64,000 nt of DNA, taken from contig OY998179.1 of assembly GCA_963921935.1 (NCBI GenBank), positions 56,154,222-56,218,221 of the forward strand, read 5' to 3'. The notes below the pieces were generated by a model, which ran no database searches, was not told the origin of the DNA, and saw only the letters and a program-made list of their open reading frames with translations. Of this stretch, positions 11,313 to 23,638 are shown piece by piece. A program made the position numbers and the translations under genes. The DNA comes from Galeruca laticollis. Its lineage: Eukaryota > Arthropoda > Insecta > Coleoptera > Chrysomelidae. Numbering within the stretch: the first letter of the stretch is position 1; the number at the start of each line of letters is the position of its first letter.

Positions 11313-12796
11313 TTACAATTGGTTCTTGCTGTTGTATTTATACAAACAATTCTTATGAACTGTCTGTGGTGGTTTATTGTCCTGAGATGTAATCTCACAA
11401 TCTACGCCTTTCATTTCCGTTATTTTAAACGGACCTAAATAATGTGGATCGAACTTATTCCTCCCTTCATTTTTCGAAATAACTAATTCCCCTATTCTAA
11501 AATTTACAGATGAAGATTCCTTTTCACTATTATTAACTCTAATTATTTTATGTTTTATTAAAAACTGTTTGGCTCTTTGATTTACGTATTGTAACTTATA
11601 TTTCAATTCTTTATCATATCTTTCAAGATTGTAACACGGTTCTATTTCTACATTTAAGAATTCTGGTAAATTGGGTTTTCTCCCATATAATAATTCAAAA
11701 GGAGTGTATCCGTGATACGTGTTTGGTGTTGTATTATAGCAATATGCAATTATTTTTACAAACTCGCACCAGTTATCCCTAGAATCTTTGATAAAGTTTT
11801 TTATATACTCGTTAAATGTTCTATGTAATCTTTCACAACTGCCTATGGCTTCGTGATGGTGTGCTGTTGAAAAATTATGTTTTATATTCAAAAGTTCCGC
11901 TAAGTTCTTCATTATTTCATTCTTATATTCCGTCCCTTGATCTGTTCCTATCTCCTTCATCAGTCCGTTATTCGGTATAAAATTGTCAAATATCGCTTTT
12001 GCTATTGTGTGTGCTTCGTTGTTCTTGACCGGTATCATAACTGCGTATTTGGTTAGTTCGCATAATATTGTAATATAATAACGATTCCCGTTGTTACTTT
12101 CTACAAACGGACCTATTGTGTCTATATAATAAAATCAAATGGTTTTATAGATGTATCTGTGATGACAAATTTTTCCTTATAATTAAGCTTTGCTTTATTC
12201 ATTTGGCATTTATGGCAATTCTTTACATACTTCGTTACGTCTTTCTCCATGTTTTTCCACCTGAAATTTGCTCTTAATTTCTTTAATAATCTATTATTTC
12301 CTACATGTCCTCCAAACATTGGATCGTTGTGGTATCTTTCTAAAATCTTTTGGATCTCTTCATTTTGCTGTACCGTTTTTGGTACTTCGCATATACATAC
12401 TTGAATATTTTTTAACCTTTGATTTCCTTCTTCTATAAATTCTTCTACTGTGCACTTTTGGAATATATCATCATTTGTATATATTTTCATTCTTTTGACT
12501 TCATTTTTTACCGATAGCTCCTCAAGCTTTTCCAACGTCCTTACTAGGTCGAAATTGTGTATTCCGGTAATTAAGGCTTCACTGAATTTCAATTTATTTT
12601 TGATCCGAATGCTCATCCTTAGTGAGATACGGTTATTTTCAAAGTGTAAAATTGGTAATTTATCTGCCTCAAGATTATTTAAAACCTTTATTACTGGAGG
12701 TTTTTGTATTCCTACTTCCTTTGTTTCTTCGTTAATCCTTAGATCCTTTTCTAATTGAGCGTTTTCTTTTCGCGTTCGTGCTCTTGTGATTGCCAA
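11313..12796 (-). pseudogene. gypsy integrase (zinc-binding, catalytic core, C-terminus)
   Basis: The 12122-12796 frame (224 codons) carries the H..H..CxxC zinc-binding module near its end (HVGNNRLL, NCHKCQMNK). The 11313-12038 frame (241 codons) carries the core with DQGTEYKN (second Asp) and a Glu in SCERLHRTF, then a YHGYTPFELLYGR block and a basic C-terminal region with FRIGELVISKNEG and HYLGPFKI. A break between 12122 and 12038 removes continuity around the first Asp. The N-terminal 100 residues of the 224-codon frame are the linker behind RNase H. Confidence 0.85.
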
Positions 12797-12834
12797 GACA
12801 TGTGAATGATTTATATATAAATCCTCAAGTTCTT

Positions 12835-13775
12835 CTATGGATACTCTCTGACATACTGTATTACAAAATCATATTCTACCAAATCGAGTCTTATTCTCGT
12901 GAGTTTCGACGTCGGGTCTTTCATTGCAAAGAAATGAGTTAGTGGCTTATGATCTGTTTTCACTATGAAATGTGGTGAACCATATAAATAACACTTAAAA
13001 TGATTGATTCCCCAATGAATCGCTAATAACTCTTTTATTATGGTGAGTTTGTTAAGCTCGCTCTTCTTAAAGCTGCGTGATGCAAATGCGATGGGTAGGT
13101 CAAACCCTTCATAGTTTTGACTTAATATTGCTGAACATGCGCTATTTGAAGCATCTGTAGTTAAGATAAATTGTCTAATTAAGTCTGGGTATTTTAACAT
13201 TGGTGGATTGATTGATGCATTTTTTAAGACCTGAAATGAGTTTTCGCATTCTTTTGGCCACTCAAATTTTACGTTTTTCCTAGCTAACCTATTTAAAGGA
13301 ATACATATTTCGGCAAAATTCTGAATGAACCATCTATAATAATTGCAGAATGCAACGAAATTCTTGACTTCGTTGGACGTTTTTGGTACTGGATAATGCT
13401 TAATGACTTAATATTTTGCTTTGTCTGCTGAAACACAATCTTTCGATAAATTATGACCTAAATACGTGACTTCTCGCCTGAAGAATTGGCATTTTTGTAA
13501 ATTTAACTTTGAATTGAATTTACGACATGCGTCAAACACTTTCCTGAGATTAGGTAAGTGATGATTCTCCGAAATTCCTATCACAACTATATTCATCCAT
13601 ATAAAGAAATGCTTTTTCCGGCGTGAGGCCTGAGAATGCTATTGGCATCATTCGTGAAAAACTATTAGGGGCTTACGTTTAACCCGAAAGGTAGCCTCGT
13701 GAATTGAAATGAGCCTTTTTATGTACTGAACGAAGTGTATTTCCTAGAAGACTGCTCTAAAGGTATTTGATGAAA
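12835..13775 (-). pseudogene. gypsy reverse transcriptase thumb and RNase H
   Basis: The 12835-13200 frame is RNase H: LTTDASNSACSAILSQ (catalytic Asp), a FASRSF block, ELLAIHWGINHFKCYLYG and KTDHKPL. The 13408-13596 frame holds the RT region after the active site (KVFDACRKFNSKLNLQKCQFF, VTYLGHNLS). The YxDD box itself is altered (WMNIVVIG instead of a YxDD motif). Further right, HQIPLEQSS and GSFQFTRLPFGL are recognisable between stops up to 13775. Not translatable as one protein. Confidence 0.85.
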
Positions 13776-14243
13776 ACCTGATTTCTGTAAGATCCGTTGG
13801 TCGAGCGGAACGTTCCCTCCGGAAATGATCGGCGATGGAAGCTATGTACACATTTGTATGTCCTACAATTTTTTGTGATATATCCGCTGCGAAAAACAAT
13901 TCCCAGCACTCCAAAGATGATTTGGCCTTTTAGCTATTTGCCTCACACCTGGTAATCGGGATACTATATTTTGTTGCTTAGTGCGCGTTCTCGAGTTAAA
14001 ATTGCAGTGCTTCTCCCAGATTGTGAATTTATTTTTATCTAGCAATGTGGCAGTATGATTTCTCGATAATTCATTCACAGCAGCAAATTGTACATGTGCG
14101 ATTTGTTCTACATCCTCTGCATCTTCTTCTGATTCGCTGTCTGTTTGACGTTCTTCAAGTATATCTGGGTCACTTTCATCATCTGGTTCCGGTTCATCCT
14201 CAGCTTCTTCTCAGAGGCGGCGCAGACTCTCCTGATCTCTTCC
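13776..14243 (-). pseudogene. piggyBac transposase, N-terminal piece
   Basis: Starts at an ATG near 14243, shifts frame within ~30 codons, then reads through an acidic stretch rich in Glu and Asp, LLDKNKFTIWEKH, NIVSRLPGVRQIA, and a HTNVYIASIADHFRRE block. A stop interrupts at about 13863. At 13776 the coding sequence joins gypsy RT; it resumes at 10735 with LLGLLYLAG. Acidic N-termini followed by this block order are typical of piggyBac transposases. Confidence 0.85.
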
Positions 14244-14546
14244 ATACTCGCACATAGCGGTGAGAAACGAAAATCATGAGATATTTCAAGAGAAAAACTG
14301 AATAACTTACCAAAAATGGTGAATTCGCCAATTGAAATACCTGTAACACTAGTAGTGGCGGGTAGACTGAGGGACGTATTCCACAAATGGTCAAATGAAC
14401 GCTCTCGATGAAGTGATACAATGAACTAAAGCATAATTTATGAAGCTACCTTAAGACACACGGCTATTACTCCCACCACTCAGATTCTACAGGCAAATAT
14501 ATTTTCGTTGCGTCTGTCAGACTCCGCGCCACTACTGGAGTGTTAA

Positions 14547-17500
14547 AATATGTTTCAACTCCTGAAAATTCATTTGTCAATTTCACACATCCAAATCCTA
14601 TAAAAAGATAAAATTTTATGTCATTGAAACTCAATTTATTCAAACATACATAAAATGAATAAGTAATGAATAAACGAATGAATCATCAATATCGTCAATT
14701 CTTGTGATATCTTCTAAACTGGATTTCGAGAATATCTTATATTTCATTTGTAAAGGACAAATTCAACCATATAAGCATGGGAACAATAACCATAAGCTGT
14801 ATAGATAGTTTGAATTGATGATGTTTCAATTTCATGAATATGTTTCCAACGGGAAATTGCAATCTGTACTTAGATTTTATTACATACTCCATCGGGAGTT
14901 AGCTCGTGACAATAAAATATTGTGATTGTCTTTGTCGCTTTAGTCCAACGCAATACCACGTTTTTGATATATCTTACTATTTAGTAAACACAGATTGAAA
15001 GGAAAATTATGTCAAGAATTCTAATTATCCACAAGCATTGAGTTTTTTTATGATCTCTAGATAATATCTGGTATATACAGTTCATTTAACGGCATATAAT
15101 GAAGGTTATAGGGAAACTTCCATTCTAGTACAAGCTGATGAATCTATAATTATGTTTAAACTACCTATCAGCAAACGTTATTTGTCTGACACTAATTTAT
15201 TAGAGTATAAGAAAAAACATTTCAAATTATAACATGAATCAACTATAACTATCCAACTGCCAATCACTTTTAATGTCGTTGTCACTTTTTCATTATACGC
15301 AATAAAAAAATTATCTCAATCTGGTGAAATGTTTAATTAATTGTCAACTTTATCGGTTACCGGCAACACATGAATGCTGACTACAATAATTACGATGTTT
15401 ATTTGAACAGAATTTCAAGGAGTAACTTTATTAGTGACAATTTTGGATGATTATTTAACATTTTATATCGTTATCGTTTCCTTCTTATTCTTTGCTATTA
15501 GCTACCGTCTTTCATAAACCCTGTTTTTTTATTCTATTCTGAATCATAGAGGCTTGGGTGGTTATTCGCATTTCAATTCCCTGTTTATAATTCTTCCTTA
15601 AAAAATTATACGCTTAAGGGGGTATAATCAAGAAGCATGTTCATATATTCCACTGTATGTGTTTATGTTGAGTTAATTTGAGGTGGATGAATATAAATAA
15701 AATTGTCAAAATTTGATAGTTTTGCTGATTGGAGAAGTAATACTTGTGAAGAATGTTGATAAGAGAAAATAATTTGAATCATATAGTGATAAAAAATAGG
15801 AAAAGAGGCACACATTTTTACTCACGATTTGTTGGGAAATTAACATTTCTAGGAAACGGTTGAAAAATGCCAAATTGTTAATCAGTTCTTATATTCCAAA
15901 TGAGTGAAGTCAGCTGAGTGTACCAGAGAAAAACAATTATAGAAACGAAACCAATTATATATTTTGCTACAAGAATTTATTGTTAGCAGATCATTGATCC
16001 GAAAGCGCTCTGCTAACAATAAACTCGTGTACCTAAATACATAATTGGTTTCTCTTCTATAATTCTTATATTCCATCTTTTTTGTTTGCTTTTGTTGAAA
16101 ATGGTAGTATGGGGTTAGAAACTGATGAATATTATTACGTATAACTCAATTGTGAATCCATATAATTCAAATTTCTTTCTTTCATTACTCTCATCTTTTG
16201 CTGATTATTAAGCTCAACTCTGAGTTCTTATTATTCTACATTCTATTGTACTTGACCTTTCTATCTTATTTGAATTGTTGAAATCTTCCTATTTCATTCT
16301 TCCCCTATTCCCTTACTCTATTATCCATTATTTTAATGATATGATCTAACCAACTTAATGGTCTCTCGGTCATATATTATTGAAGATATAACTACTATCT
16401 GGTATATTTGTTTTCTCTGCGGTTTCTTGAGATCTTGATCATTTTTATGTCCAATTTATCTTATTAGTGAATAACCACAGGCTGCACAGCTAACCATATT
16501 TTCGAAACTGTCACAGTTTCTTAGCAATTTATACAGAAGCTATTGTCTTAAATATATTCTTATGTATTATAACACACAATACCACCCTAGTTACTCACAT
16601 TTAAGTTGTTTTTGTCACTCAAAACTAACAAAACCTATTAAATTTTCATCTTCTAAGCACTTTCGGATGATAGCACAACGATTACAACGAGCACAACCAA
16701 AACAAATGAGTTATACTTGGAGGCCCAGTATGGCGGATTTCGTCTCGAATTGCGCTTTTGTGAGAGATACCAAAAGATCCTTCCTGCGTTTTCATGTTCT
16801 AAGGCTTATTTACATATTAGAGGCGTTCGATTTACTCGCTCGAGCATAGTCGACTGTAACGTTCGCGTTATTTTTGACTTATGCTTGAAGCCCACAGACG
16901 ATCCAGATACACAGACTTTTTTCTCCTCTTTCCACTCGAGCACCGACAATTTTATTTGTTTGTGATTTGTGTTATTATTGCAGAATTGATTATCATTTTC
17001 TCAATAATTTCATTTAAGTCAGGGGCATAAGAAACACGAAACCAAAAATCACACATAACTAACCATATAAATTATTTTTTGAGGTTATATGGTGCACACG
17101 CAACCGGTCTATTTAAATTTGTGGTGTCACTATCGAGTTCTCAGCCTGAAGGTAGTGTGGGCTGCAAATCCAACACCGCTATTATAACAATTCTAATGTC
17201 TGATCTTCTTCTTTTATCTATCCATATTTTTGACAAACTTAAAATTTTTTGTTGACGTTCTCCGTTAAAAAATAGAATGCAATATCTACTGAGACGTGAA
17301 GTAACATACGTTTTCGCGTACAATTCAAAGTAGATAGAAAAATTTGCAATATTTTTCGTTAAACATTACTTTATTGCTAAAATTATGTATTTTTCGAAAA
17401 TAACGGGGGGATTGTGAAATCAGTCATCATGCCAATTGTAGTTGATGTTCATTTATTTAATACACACATAATGTCGTATGGAAATTTGACCAATGATGGA

Positions 17501-18340
17501 TTCACAAATTACTCTGAACTATTTTCAGAGCTTAGTTAATATTGCTTACAAGTAACAAGTAACAATTTTAAAATGTTTAACACGAAAAAATTGACTGTTT
17601 AAATATTACAGATGCTTTCATGAATACATTCTAGTACGAATGCAATAGAATCGTTAGAGTATCTTTAAGCTAGCGTTCAAGAATACATCCCACCGCATAT
17701 TGCAACTCTTAAGAAATTGTAGTCATGGGGTCATAAACATGAGATAAGGAACAATTTTAGTAAGTATACACTCTCATGAAATTAAAAGAATACGGTTTCC
17801 GTAGAAAACCATTGTTGTCTTGGAATAGAAGACGTTTTTAATTTAATTCAACTACCATTGTTGAGAGAATTTTTAATCTAACAAATACTCATCTTTTGAA
17901 AAGAATGGAGTGTTTCCATTTAATATATATTGTCAGAAGGGTATTACGCTTGCGGAGAAAATAACACATTTGATAATATTTTTGTGGAGAATTTAATCAA
18001 CACAAACGAGAGCTGAGAAAAATTGTTATGCAAGGAAATGTTAATTCTCCATTATTCTCCTTAAAATTTCTACATAATCTGTTGAATAGAGCGATGAATT
18101 ATGTGTAACGTAGATGAGAATATGTTGGCTGCTCCTAAATTTTTTTTTCTAATATACTTAGTTATAATATGATTTGTCTTTGTTCATTCCTGAGTGATTG
18201 GACTCCACTGTACAAAGCCAAAATGAAACAATTGTTGAGTGACAAGTGAAGTTGAGTAGCTTTTATTAAGTACTGCACATGTGCATGTCTGAAAAAAGTG
18301 GGCTAAAAGAACCAATATTGTTTCATTTTATATCCGACGT
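14547..18340. other. Long stretch without recognisable gene
   Basis: AT-rich DNA with only short open frames on both strands; none resembles a known family. The only structure I can point to is the hairpin at 15949-16050. Host regulatory DNA or very old repeats cannot be told apart by reading. Confidence 0.5.
15949..16050. repeat. 42-bp inverted repeat with 18-nt loop
   Basis: Arm 15949-15990 pairs with 16009-16050; 37 of 42 positions match, including a perfect 14-bp block TTATTGTTAGCAGA next to the loop. Weaker symmetry continues outward for about 15 bases. It has the form of a small fold-back element or structured transcript; nothing else identifies it. Confidence 0.8.
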
Positions 18341-18342
18341 AT

Positions 18343-19350
18343 GTTAACTTAGTTAATATCTCAAACCGTATATTTGATTCGTTTGTGAAATAATCCATTA
18401 CAACCAGAATGTATTTACCACTGTTTTCTGTCGTTGGAAATGGTCCAGCGATGTCTCAAGCAATCCTTTCAAAAGGCTTCCAACATTATATTGTTTCATG
18501 GGTGCCTTTCTTTTGCGATGTGGTCCATTACTCGTAGCACGAATCGTACATTTCTTATACCAGTTCTTCACAACATCGGAACTGTTCATCCAACAAAACC
18601 TTTCACGGACTCGCTGAAAGGGTTTTCTTCACTACCAGATGACCCCTCGATGAACTGTCGTGTAACTTCTTCTGTACCTCAGCTACTCTTGTTCTCGGGA
18701 TAACTCGGAATAACTCTTTTCAACAGGCCTTCTTTCGGGACAAGGGAGTCATATTGAGCCCAATATGCCTTGAGTGTTGGTGAAAATATTGACAGTTCTT
18801 GACATGTAGGTCGCCGATTTAGTTCCTTCCATAGCCGAACATTCTTTAGGTGAGGATGATTCTCCTGATCTTCTCTGATCCTGGTGGGTGACCAGTCTTC
18901 GTTGACTACCGTAATACATGAAACTGCAACTTCCTTAGATTTCGACTTGTTGCAGTGAGAATAGTCTACAGACCATGAGGCATAGAGTCGGTGTTTCGGT
19001 GATTCACACCAGCTTGGTGTTCGCCAGTGTCTGATTTCCCCTGTGACTGGAGTTCTTGGGTAGCAGGAGTCTTGGGACGCTTAGACGGATTGCGCACGTA
19101 CTATGGCTCGCCACACTTCCGGCATTTGAACTTCTTCGGCTTCTTGTCTGCCATACCTTTCAACAAGTTGACGATCTGGTCAAGTCTGTCATCGTCATCT
19201 TCTTCTTGTATGGTCCTGCCTTTGTTGTATCGCGAATCCTTCGTGACTGCTTTGCATTTAAGAGGTTTTTGGTTTGCAGGAGTCGTAGGACGTTCACACG
19301 AACTTACATTGGTACGTGCACACATCTTGACAATTTTCACTCAAAAATAT
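18343..19350 (-). pseudogene. Decayed copy of the RT-less SAP-Gag gypsy element
   Basis: Minus-strand sequence parallels 23387-24480 of the better preserved copy. It has the Gag tail with the zinc knuckle start (FKCRKCGEP, 19101-19340 frame), a proline- and lysine-rich stretch near 19040, the pre-integrase linker, and the integrase zinc-binding region (WYKKCTIRATSNGPHRK, 18398-18589 frame). Many stops and frameshifts are present. The Gag-to-linker junction lies at the same place as in the other copy, so both lack protease, RT and RNase H. Confidence 0.75.
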
Positions 19351-20711
19351 TATAGATCGAAATTGAACATGACGCAAGACAACTTCCTCCAATGAACAAG
19401 AAAATTTCGTTCCAACCATAAATGTACCGCAAACAGCAGGATGGAATGAATCAATTGAAAATATGTCCGTGGAGATATTGAAGTTTTCAATGAATTTCGT
19501 GAGATATTTGGGTGCTAAATGACCTGGATGTTAATGCACCCCAGTTAACTTAGAGCTCCCTCCCTCTCTCTTTAATCGTATATCAAAATATTTTAAAACT
19601 AACCACGACTTTCAGCTTAAACGACAGTCTAAGGATGCTATCTCAGTGAGATGAGATGGAAATACTACCCCAAACTAAACGAGTCCCGAAACCTTGGGAA
19701 ATGGTGATTCTCTCAAGTAATTCAAATGAGTAGTCAAGCATTTGGAAACATTTTTGAAATAATGATTATTTTACTGAAGACCCACTTAGTAAAATGTTTT
19801 CAATCATTGGCAATATTTAGCACTACCACAATTATCCAGTTGATCAACATAGTATTAAAAAGTTTTATCCATCTGTTCATTAGTTATACTTCAAAAAATA
19901 AAACTACAATATTTTGAAGTACTTTACAATATTCCTGAAGGTATTATCTTTCTCTATATTTACTACATATTGGAGTACAATGAGTTTAGTTTTGAAGTTG
20001 AATCACGTACACGGTTACAGGTACATGTAAATTGCTACATGGAACGTGAACCAGATAAACATTGTAGAAATGCATAAAAACTTCACAAGCGATGCGACAA
20101 CGGAACTACATTTGTTAATCCAAATAATTTATCTATTGGAAAAGTAAGAATGGATAGTTGAGGAAAAACTGTTTTAATTTGATCCAGAAATTGGACCGAT
20201 TGGAAATGAATTGTCGATATCAAAAAAGTTGTTAAAAATGGGCATCATCATCAGGGATAGTAGCATATTATCGAACAAAGGATATTCTGATGAATTATTC
20301 AGCGTGATAAAATTAATTATTATTAGTTAATACTCTGTCTTCATATTTTTATCACCTTGCATCAACCGAATGTTGAATCTATTCACCAAATATGCTCAGT
20401 ATTCTATTATATTCCATTTTTTTTGTAAATATATGACGGTGAAACTAATTTCTGCTCAATATCGAACACTGCATATTATAAAAAACACAAATAACTTTTC
20501 CACTTCCAGGTATAAGAATACTGCATTGGCATTGCATGTATTTTGAGTACGAAATCCTTATAAATGATGTAGAATTATAATTTGGTACTGAGAAAGTTAC
20601 TTTTAATAGCTGTTTTCCAAGGCGTACTTTTCTACTTAGGTCAGTCGCCCAAGACATCCCACATTGCAAACGCGCATGTGTATACGAATTTCTTAAACAC
20701 CCTTAGGACCC
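19351..20711. other. No recognisable gene
   Basis: Short frames only. The stretch ends at the TTAA (20712-20715) that starts the second piggyBac relic. Confidence 0.55.
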
Positions 20712-21025
20712 TTAACCTTCCGACGGGCGCGCCAAAAAATCTTACAGTCGGGCGCGGTGTATCAAAATGATCAAAATGTTTGTTAATTCAAATTTTGGGG
20801 AAATTATTCAAATTTTTATTTCTAAACTGTTTTATTACACACAATTACATACGGACGTACTTATAGGAAATACAGCATATAAATAAATTAAAAAAGGTCT
20901 AAGTAAAGATCAAAAAAATATGAGTTTGAGTCAGTGCACGCAATAACAAAAAAATTAAGAAGCATTATAAAAATTAACCAACATTCTAGGTAACATTAAA
21001 AAATATTATTCGAGTTCTTCCTCTG

Positions 21026-21634
21026 TTAGTGGTAGTTGCAGTAAACGAGGACAGCTGTGACTACATTCTGAAAAATAGCACTCGATATGCGATAAGCCAA
21101 TTGGTTCTTGCAGTTTTTGCAACTATATTTAGTTAACTTTCGATTCTCATGACACGTTTCACATATTTTTCTTTTCCGTGCAATTTCGTTATTTTCATCC
21201 GTTCTTTGAACTTCTTCATCTGCAGTGGCGTACTTTTTCAGGAGTAACATGATATCCATATGCATCCCTGCAGTGTTAGAACTCCTGCGATCCAATTAAG
21301 GTGCAGTTCGTTCGTGGGATAAGAGTTTCAGGAATGATTTTATTCCAACAAAACTTTCATTATTTCCAAAATAAATAATTTGGGCACTAATACCACTCAT
21401 ATTATTCATGGAAAAGAATATGACCATAGGCCAACGTTTAACATTTCTTGCCACATTATACGATACACACATTTTATCCGCAACGTCTACGCCGCCCTTG
21501 GTTTGATTATAAAACGTGATAATCGAAGGTTTCATCTTAACACCCGTCACAAGATCAATAGAATTATCTTCTTCCATACTTGTTGCCAAAAGGACACATT
21601 TACCTGGCTTGGAACAAAGGAAACCAAGGTACAA
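21026..21634 (-). pseudogene. piggyBac transposase C-terminal half with Cys-rich tail
   Basis: The frame 21634-21296 reads KPSIITFYNQTKGGVDVADKMCVSYN (third catalytic Asp) and RWPMVIFFSMNN. After a stop the same gene continues at 21295-21026 to a C-terminal zinc-binding module with spaced CxxC pairs (CETCHENRKLTKYSCKNCKN), the usual piggyBac tail. Its upstream part continues beyond the LTR element at 26024. Confidence 0.85.
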
Positions 21635-21639
21635 CCATC

Positions 21640-22095
21640 TGTAATGTTTTTCTTATTTATTTAAACATGAAACGGGTGAGATAAATTTTGAACACACGGT
21701 ATGGCAACTTACTAATTTATTTAAACACTAAACTAATCACTAACACTAATTTTACACAGTATATTTACTTAAACTAATTTATATAAACAGATCACTAATT
21801 TATATTCACTTATTTATTTGTTTATCTCACGAAGTCAAATTACCAACTAAACTCCTCCGCTGATCGGTCCTTTATTTATAATAGACTCTTTTTTACTAGA
21901 AAATTCCGGATTGCGGCTTACTCAACAACAAATGGCTTTCTGGCATTTTCTAGATAAGACAGGTCACAAGAACAATGTGTAGATAAGATAATCGTTATAA
22001 AAAACCTGCGTATCTGCCATAAATTTTAATTTTCATACCTGGCTTAGACATAGTCGGATTTAGGGTCTATACCAGTGTGCTGTTTCGTGACAGCA
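21640..22095 (-). repeat. 3' LTR of the SAP-Gag gypsy element
   Basis: Plus-strand text starts TGTAATG and ends TTTCGTGACA. It aligns with 25569-26023 along its full length with scattered substitutions and small indels, so the insertion is not recent. The minus-strand sequence just outside (GACGGTGCCCTGC) is where the polypurine tract would be expected but is not purine-rich. Confidence 0.85.
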
Positions 22096-22124
22096 GGGCA
22101 CCGTCTTCATCGGATACTGACAAC

Positions 22125-22521
22125 GGGGGTTGTAGCTGCAAATTAATATATGGATTCCGGTATCTTGAAAGATAATCTCTACCATGTTCCTGATAATTCG
22201 CCTATCCAACTGGTTACTCGCTATCTTAGGCATAACCAGTTTCTTCCCGCTGGATTCCAACACATGGTCTCGTAGGTTTCGAAGTGCTTCCCACTCATCG
22301 CGGTAGGTAGATTGATCTTGAAATTAATTTTTAGTTACCACGTAGAAGACGTACCACGAATTATGTTTCAGTTTCAGTGTCTTACCAGGGGCTGGAATCC
22401 GGTCTTCAAGTATTTCTAATTGCCCGAACTTCTTTAGAAAGACGGTTGCCAATCCTCGTGCGTTCTTGATACTGGCGTGGATGTTGTATGCCAGTGAATA
22501 ATCTTCCGGGAGGGTGAACAA
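22125..22521 (-). pseudogene. Macrodomain (OARD1/C6orf130-like) at the end of gypsy Pol
   Basis: The last 65 residues of the integrase frame (LFTLPEDYSLAYNI, ARGLATVFLKKFG, a YVFYVVTK block) and the same frame after one TAA (22324-22326) to ~22125 (WEALRNLRDHV, ESSGKKLV, a MPKI block, LDRRIIRNMVEIIF, IHILICSYNP) follow the order of OARD1-type macrodomains. These are small ADP-ribose-binding, deacylating proteins with LF.... YSLAHCV, GxGIAxxFKxKFG, YYLVTK and MPRIGCGLD blocks. Known family features are inferred from memory; the fit is by motif order and spacing. The GIGCG-like loop is altered (MPKIASN), so activity is doubtful even apart from the stop. Confidence 0.7.
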
Positions 22522-23638
22522 TTCTTGTTGTTGTTCCGAGGTGACTCCATATCTAGCTTTCCCGGTACCTCCATACGTGCCCATAAATTCCTCGAAGGTA
22601 GGGTCAGACACATCTCGAATAAGGTTTACTCCTTCCTCCAGGTCATGGTCTCCTTCGAATTGCGCTAGTCGGTTTTGATGAACTTCTTTTGGTTTTCCGT
22701 TGGGGATCTTGCTTATGCGATATAGGACATCATTGATCATTTTCTTGATTAAGTATGAACCTTCCCAGGATTTTTGTAATTTTTGACAACATCCTCTTCT
22801 CCTCGTCGGGTTGTGTAACCATACTTTGTCCCCTCCTTTAAAACCGCCTTCTGTGGCCTGCGTGTCGTACCGACTTTTCATTCTGTCGCAGGCAAGATTT
22901 GTTCGACCTAATTCATGAATATCGTCCAGCCTTCTCCTCAATTGGATCGCGTAGTCTTCGCCTGCTAGATCTCCAGGCCGACAGTCAAATTCCAGGTCAC
23001 AAGGAAGTCTCATTTCACGTCCAAACAGGATTTTCGCCGGTGTTTCACCCGTGGACTCATTGACGGCAGATCGATAAGCCAATGCGAATAGAGAAAGATA
23101 TTGGTCCCAATCTCTCTGATGGCTGGATACTACTTTGGAGAGGTATTTTCCAATAGTCCTGTTCATTCTCTCGACCATTCCGTCTGACTTTGGATATAAT
23201 GCTGTTGTTCTGGTCTTCTTCATTCCTAGCTTCTCGTAAATCTCCTGGAATAGATGACTTTCGAAATTTCTTCCCTGGTCGCTGTGGACTTCCAAGGGCA
23301 CTACATATCGGCTGATAAATTCTTTCCCTAATACATCTGCTTACAGTTGTGGCTTATTGGTTCGAGATAGCGTAAATTTCCACCCATTATTTGAAATAAT
23401 CCATTACAACCACTATGTATTTGCAACCATTTTCTGTCATCTGAAATGGTCCAGCGATATCTAAAGTAATCCTTCCGAAAGGGCTTCCAAGATTGTACTG
23501 TTTCATGGGTGCCTTTATCTTGCGATGTGGTCTATTACTTGTAGCACAAGTCGTACGTTTCTTACACCAGTCCTTCACATCGTCGGAGCCGTTCATCCAA
23601 TAAAACCTTTCACGGACTCGCTGAAGGGTTTTCTTCAC
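22324..23638 (-). pseudogene. gypsy integrase fused to a C-terminal extension
   Basis: The 23387-23638 frame holds the zinc-binding module tail (CKKRTTCATSN) and the first catalytic Asp block (LDIAGPF). Two stops and a frameshift follow between 23387 and 23302. The 22324-23301 frame (325 codons) holds the second Asp (HSDQGRNF), Glu (VERMNRT), a TGETPAKILFGREMRLP block, a GDKVWLHNP C-terminal domain, a linker, and the first half of the macrodomain from about residue 261. Integrase acts on the cDNA ends of the element in the nucleus. Confidence 0.85.

Larger units (their letters stand above)
10745..13775 (-). mobile_element. Ty3/gypsy fragment inserted in piggyBac
   Basis: Minus-strand pol sequence from reverse transcriptase (13.78 kb) through RNase H and integrase to a probable 3' LTR left of ~11.18 kb. 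A purine tract AAGAGGGGA immediately precedes TGATGTGATG at ~11.18 kb, the likely polypurine tract and LTR start. The right junction lies inside RT (at about 13775, where piggyBac coding resumes), so Gag, protease and the 5' LTR are absent. I could not identify a convincing target duplication. Confidence 0.75.
6949..14542 (-). mobile_element. piggyBac element, TTAA-bounded, carrying two nested insertions
   Basis: The element lies between TTAA (6945-6948) and TTAA (14543-14546). Its ends are inverted: left starts CCCTCCAGTAGT with GGCGCGGAGTCT about 40 bases in; right, read inward on the minus strand, starts CACTCCAGTAGT directly followed by GGCGCGGAGTCT. The left end has ~24 extra bases between the two blocks. 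TTAA duplication with C-rich short inverted ends is diagnostic of piggyBac. The transposase inside runs on the minus strand and is broken by a hAT element (7500-9846) and a gypsy fragment (~10745-13775). Without these the element would be about 2.2 kb. Confidence 0.9.
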
